Shown one piece after another: positions 4,327 to 6,470 of a stretch of 6,470 nt of DNA. The stretch's first letter is position 1, and every line of letters begins with the position of its first letter. The stretch is from positions 1 through 6,470 of the forward strand of contig DAEF01000221.1 of assembly GCA_002495225.1 (NCBI GenBank). Direction: 5' to 3'. This DNA comes from Methanoregulaceae archaeon UBA288 (lineage in GTDB: Archaea; Halobacteriota; Methanomicrobia; Methanomicrobiales; Methanospirillaceae). The notes under the pieces are model-generated. The model saw nothing but the letters and a program-made list of their open reading frames with translations. It searched no databases and had not been told where the DNA came from. A program made the position numbers and the translations under genes.

Positions 4327-6470
4327 ATGGCCCCCCCGTTCCGGGTTCTCTACGTCGACGACGAACCCGATCTGCTCGAGATCGGGAAACTCTTTCTCGA
4401 GCGGGCCGGCCCCTTCTCGGTGGAGACCTGCGACTCGGCCGAACGCGCGCTCGACCTCCTCGCCGCCGAGCCGTTCGCGGCGGTCGTCTCGGACTACCAG
4501 ATGCCCCGGATGGACGGCATCCAGCTCCTCGTGCTTGTCCGCGAGCGGTACGGGCCGCTCCCCTTCATCCTCTTCACGGGCCGGGGGCGGGAGGAGGTCG
4601 TCATCCGGGCGATCAACGAGGGTGCGGACTTCTACGTCCAGAAGGGCGGGGACCCGGGGGCCCAGTTCGCCGAGCTCGCCCACCAGACGCGGGTCGCGAT
4701 CGAACGGCGGGCGACCGAGCGGGCGCTCGAGGAGAGCGAGCTGCGGTTCCGCGCCCTGATCCAGAACTCCTCGGACATCGTCCGCATCATCGACCGAAAC
4801 GGGAGGATCGTGTACGAGTCGGACTCGGGCGCACGCATCCTCGGGCACCCTCCCGGGCACACGCTCGGCAGAAGCCCCTTCGAGTTCGTCCACCCCGACG
4901 ACCGCCAGACCGTCCGCGAGGCCCTCGGGGAGGTCTATGCCGGAACGAACCCGGGCACCCCGACCGGGTTCCGGGTCCGGCACGCCGACGGGAGCTGGGT
5001 CGCGGTCGAGACGGTGGCCGTGAACCTGATCGGGGTGCCGGGCGTGGACGGCGTCGTGACGACCACCTGGCCGGTCGAGGCCCGCAGGCAGGCGGAGGAG
5101 GCCCTCCTCCTGAGCGAGCGGCGGTTCAGGCGCGCCGAGGAGATCGCCGGGATCGGGCACTGGGAGTACCACCTCGAGACCGATACCATCCTCGCCTCGC
5201 AGGGGGCGCAGGCCCTCTACGGCGTGCACGGCGACGAGTGGCCGCTGGCCATGGTCCAGACCGTCCCCCTCCCCGAGTTCCGCCCCCTGCTCGACCGGTC
5301 GCTCCGGGAACTCGTGGAACTCGGACGGCCGTACGAGGTGGAGTACGCCATCCGGCGCGTCGACGACGGGCGACGGCGAGAGCTCCGCTCGGTCGCCAGG
5401 TACGACGCGGACCGCCGGACCGTCTTCGGCATCCTCCACGACATCACCGGGCAGCGGTGCGCCGAGGACGCCCTCAGGCAGAGCGAGGAGCACTACCGCA
5501 CGCTCGCCGAGGACATGCCTGTCGTGCTCTGCACGTTCCTGCCGGACGGCACGCTCACCTACGTCAACGCGGCCCTGGCCGACCGGACCGGGGAACCCCC
5601 GGAGGCGGTTGTGGGACGGTCGTTCTTCGACATGATCTCCGAGGACGACCGCAGGATCGTGAAGGCGGCCCTTGCCGGGCTCTCCCCCGACCGGCCGGTC
5701 GAGACCCACGAGCAGATGCACCGCGCCCCCGGCGGCGCGACCCGCTGGGAGCAGTGGACGAACCGGGCCTTCTTCGGCCCGGATGGAAAGATCGTCCGGC
5801 TCCAGGCGGTGGGGCTCGACATCACCGGTCTTCGCGAGGCCGAGGCGGCTCTCTGTCGGGCGAACCGGGCGCTGACGCTCCTCTCGGGGATCACGCGCCA
5901 CGACATCGACAACCAGCTCGCCGTGCTGCGGGGGTACCTCTCCCTCGCCCGTTCGGAGGCGGGAACCCCCTCGACCGCCGAGTACCTGGAGCGGAGCATG
6001 GCGGCTGCGGAAAAGATCGCCTCCGTGATCCGGTTCACCAGCGGGTGGGAGGGGATCGGCGCCCGTCCCCCGGCGTGGCTGGACGCGTGGGGCATGGTCG
6101 AGGAGGCGGCGCAGGAGATGTCCGCCGGCACCGCGCTGGTGCAGAACGACCTGCCGGGCGGGCTCTGCATCTTCGCGGACGCGGTCTGCTCCCGGGTCGT
6201 GGCAGGCCTGATCGAGAACGCGGTCGGCCACGGCGGGACGGTCACGAGGATCCGGTTCTCGGCCGCGGAGAGCGGGGACGGCGGGCTCGTGATCGCCTGC
6301 GAGGACGACGGCGCGGGCGTCCCGGCGGACGCGAAGGAGCGGATCTTCGAGCGGGGCTTCGGGACGAACTCCGGGCTCGGGCTCTACCTGGCCCGGGAGG
6401 CGCTCGGGCTGACCGGGATCGCGATCGCCGAGACCGGCACCCCAGGGGCGGGCGCCCGGTTCGAGCTGAC
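4327..6470 (+). CDS. Sensor histidine kinase, REC-PAS-PAS-PAS-HATPase (3' end outside window)
   Basis: The frame from ATG 4327 is open to the window edge, giving 714 residues with probably only a short tail missing. Residues 5-120 are a receiver domain with the full active site: Asp11/Asp12, phospho-acceptor Asp56 in 'VVSDYQMPRMDG', Thr84 and Lys106. Three PAS domains follow at about 140-253, 267-375 and 389-501, joined by Glu/Arg-rich helical linkers; the latter two end in 'DITG', typical of PAS exits. The phospho-accepting His is His525 in 'GITRHDIDNQL', the form common in methanogen kinases. The HATPase domain shows Asn631 (N box, 'IENAV'), Asp660/661 ('DDGAGVP', G1) and Gly683/685 ('SGLGLYL', G2). 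There is no signal peptide or membrane helix, so it should be a cytoplasmic sensor; the PAS ligands cannot be read from sequence. No DNA-binding partner lies in the window. The start was chosen for its fit to the receiver N-terminus and the promoter spacing. Confidence 0.93.
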   Translation, partial: MAPPFRVLYVDDEPDLLEIGKLFLERAGPFSVETCDSAERALDLLAAEPFAAVVSDYQMPRMDGIQLLVLVRERYGPLPFILFTGRGREEVVIRAINEGADFYVQKGGDPGAQFAELAHQTRVAIERRATERALEESELRFRALIQNSSDIVRIIDRNGRIVYESDSGARILGHPPGHTLGRSPFEFVHPDDRQTVREALGEVYAGTNPGTPTGFRVRHADGSWVAVETVAVNLIGVPGVDGVVTTTWPVEARRQAEEALLLSERRFRRAEEIAGIGHWEYHLETDTILASQGAQALYGVHGDEWPLAMVQTVPLPEFRPLLDRSLRELVELGRPYEVEYAIRRVDDGRRRELRSVARYDADRRTVFGILHDITGQRCAEDALRQSEEHYRTLAEDMPVVLCTFLPDGTLTYVNAALADRTGEPPEAVVGRSFFDMISEDDRRIVKAALAGLSPDRPVETHEQMHRAPGGATRWEQWTNRAFFGPDGKIVRLQAVGLDITGLREAEAALCRANRALTLLSGITRHDIDNQLAVLRGYLSLARSEAGTPSTAEYLERSMAAAEKIASVIRFTSGWEGIGARPPAWLDAWGMVEEAAQEMSAGTALVQNDLPGGLCIFADAVCSRVVAGLIENAVGHGGTVTRIRFSAAESGDGGLVIACEDDGAGVPADAKERIFERGFGTNSGLGLYLAREALGLTGIAIAETGTPGAGARFEL

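Noticed and set aside
4321..6231. A 636-codon open frame on the minus strand opposite the kinase
   Set aside because: The plus strand carries a complete REC-PAS-PAS-PAS-HATPase protein here. The antisense frame is open only because high GC at third positions removes stop codons, and its product has no recognisable domain and a skewed composition.

Overview
The window is very GC-rich (roughly 70% by eye) and looks like a methanogenic archaeon of the Methanomicrobiales type. Four things point there: an archaeal (class I) CCA-adding enzyme; a ThpR-type RNA 2',3'-cyclic phosphodiesterase beside it; BRE/TATA-type promoters placed so close to start codons that the transcripts should be leaderless; and a REC-PAS-PAS-PAS-HATPase kinase with the RHDI(D/N)NQL histidine box common in that order. 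The species cannot be named from the sequence.

Layout, left to right. (1) 1-840, plus strand: the C-terminal part of a multi-pass Wzx-like polysaccharide flippase, cut by the window edge. (2) 892-1431 and 1428-2792, plus strand: thpR and cca, overlapping by four bases at CTGA. The best-supported cca start is the unusual codon CTG, preceded by a GAGGTG Shine-Dalgarno inside the thpR stop region. (3) 2796-3983, minus strand: a secreted TolB/PD40-like beta-propeller protein, convergent with cca and separated from it by only three bases. (4) 3984-4326: a 343-base divergent intergenic region. It has a promoter at each end and, in the middle, clustered inverted repeats and a weak small ORF, but no confident gene. 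(5) 4327-6470, plus strand: a sensor histidine kinase with an N-terminal receiver domain, complete except for its last few residues at the right edge.

How the genes relate. thpR and cca are almost certainly co-transcribed and both act on RNA 3' ends, so a shared role in tRNA 3'-end maturation or repair is plausible. The propeller protein and the kinase share one divergent control region and both appear to have their own promoter. Whether the kinase senses something linked to the surface protein is speculation. The flippase belongs to envelope or glycan export and has no evident link to the RNA genes beyond orientation.

I see no CRISPR array, mobile element, rRNA, tRNA, toxin-antitoxin pair or defence island. 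The most unexplained stretch is the intergenic region at about 4022-4285. The most unusual gene-level feature is the probable CTG start of cca.
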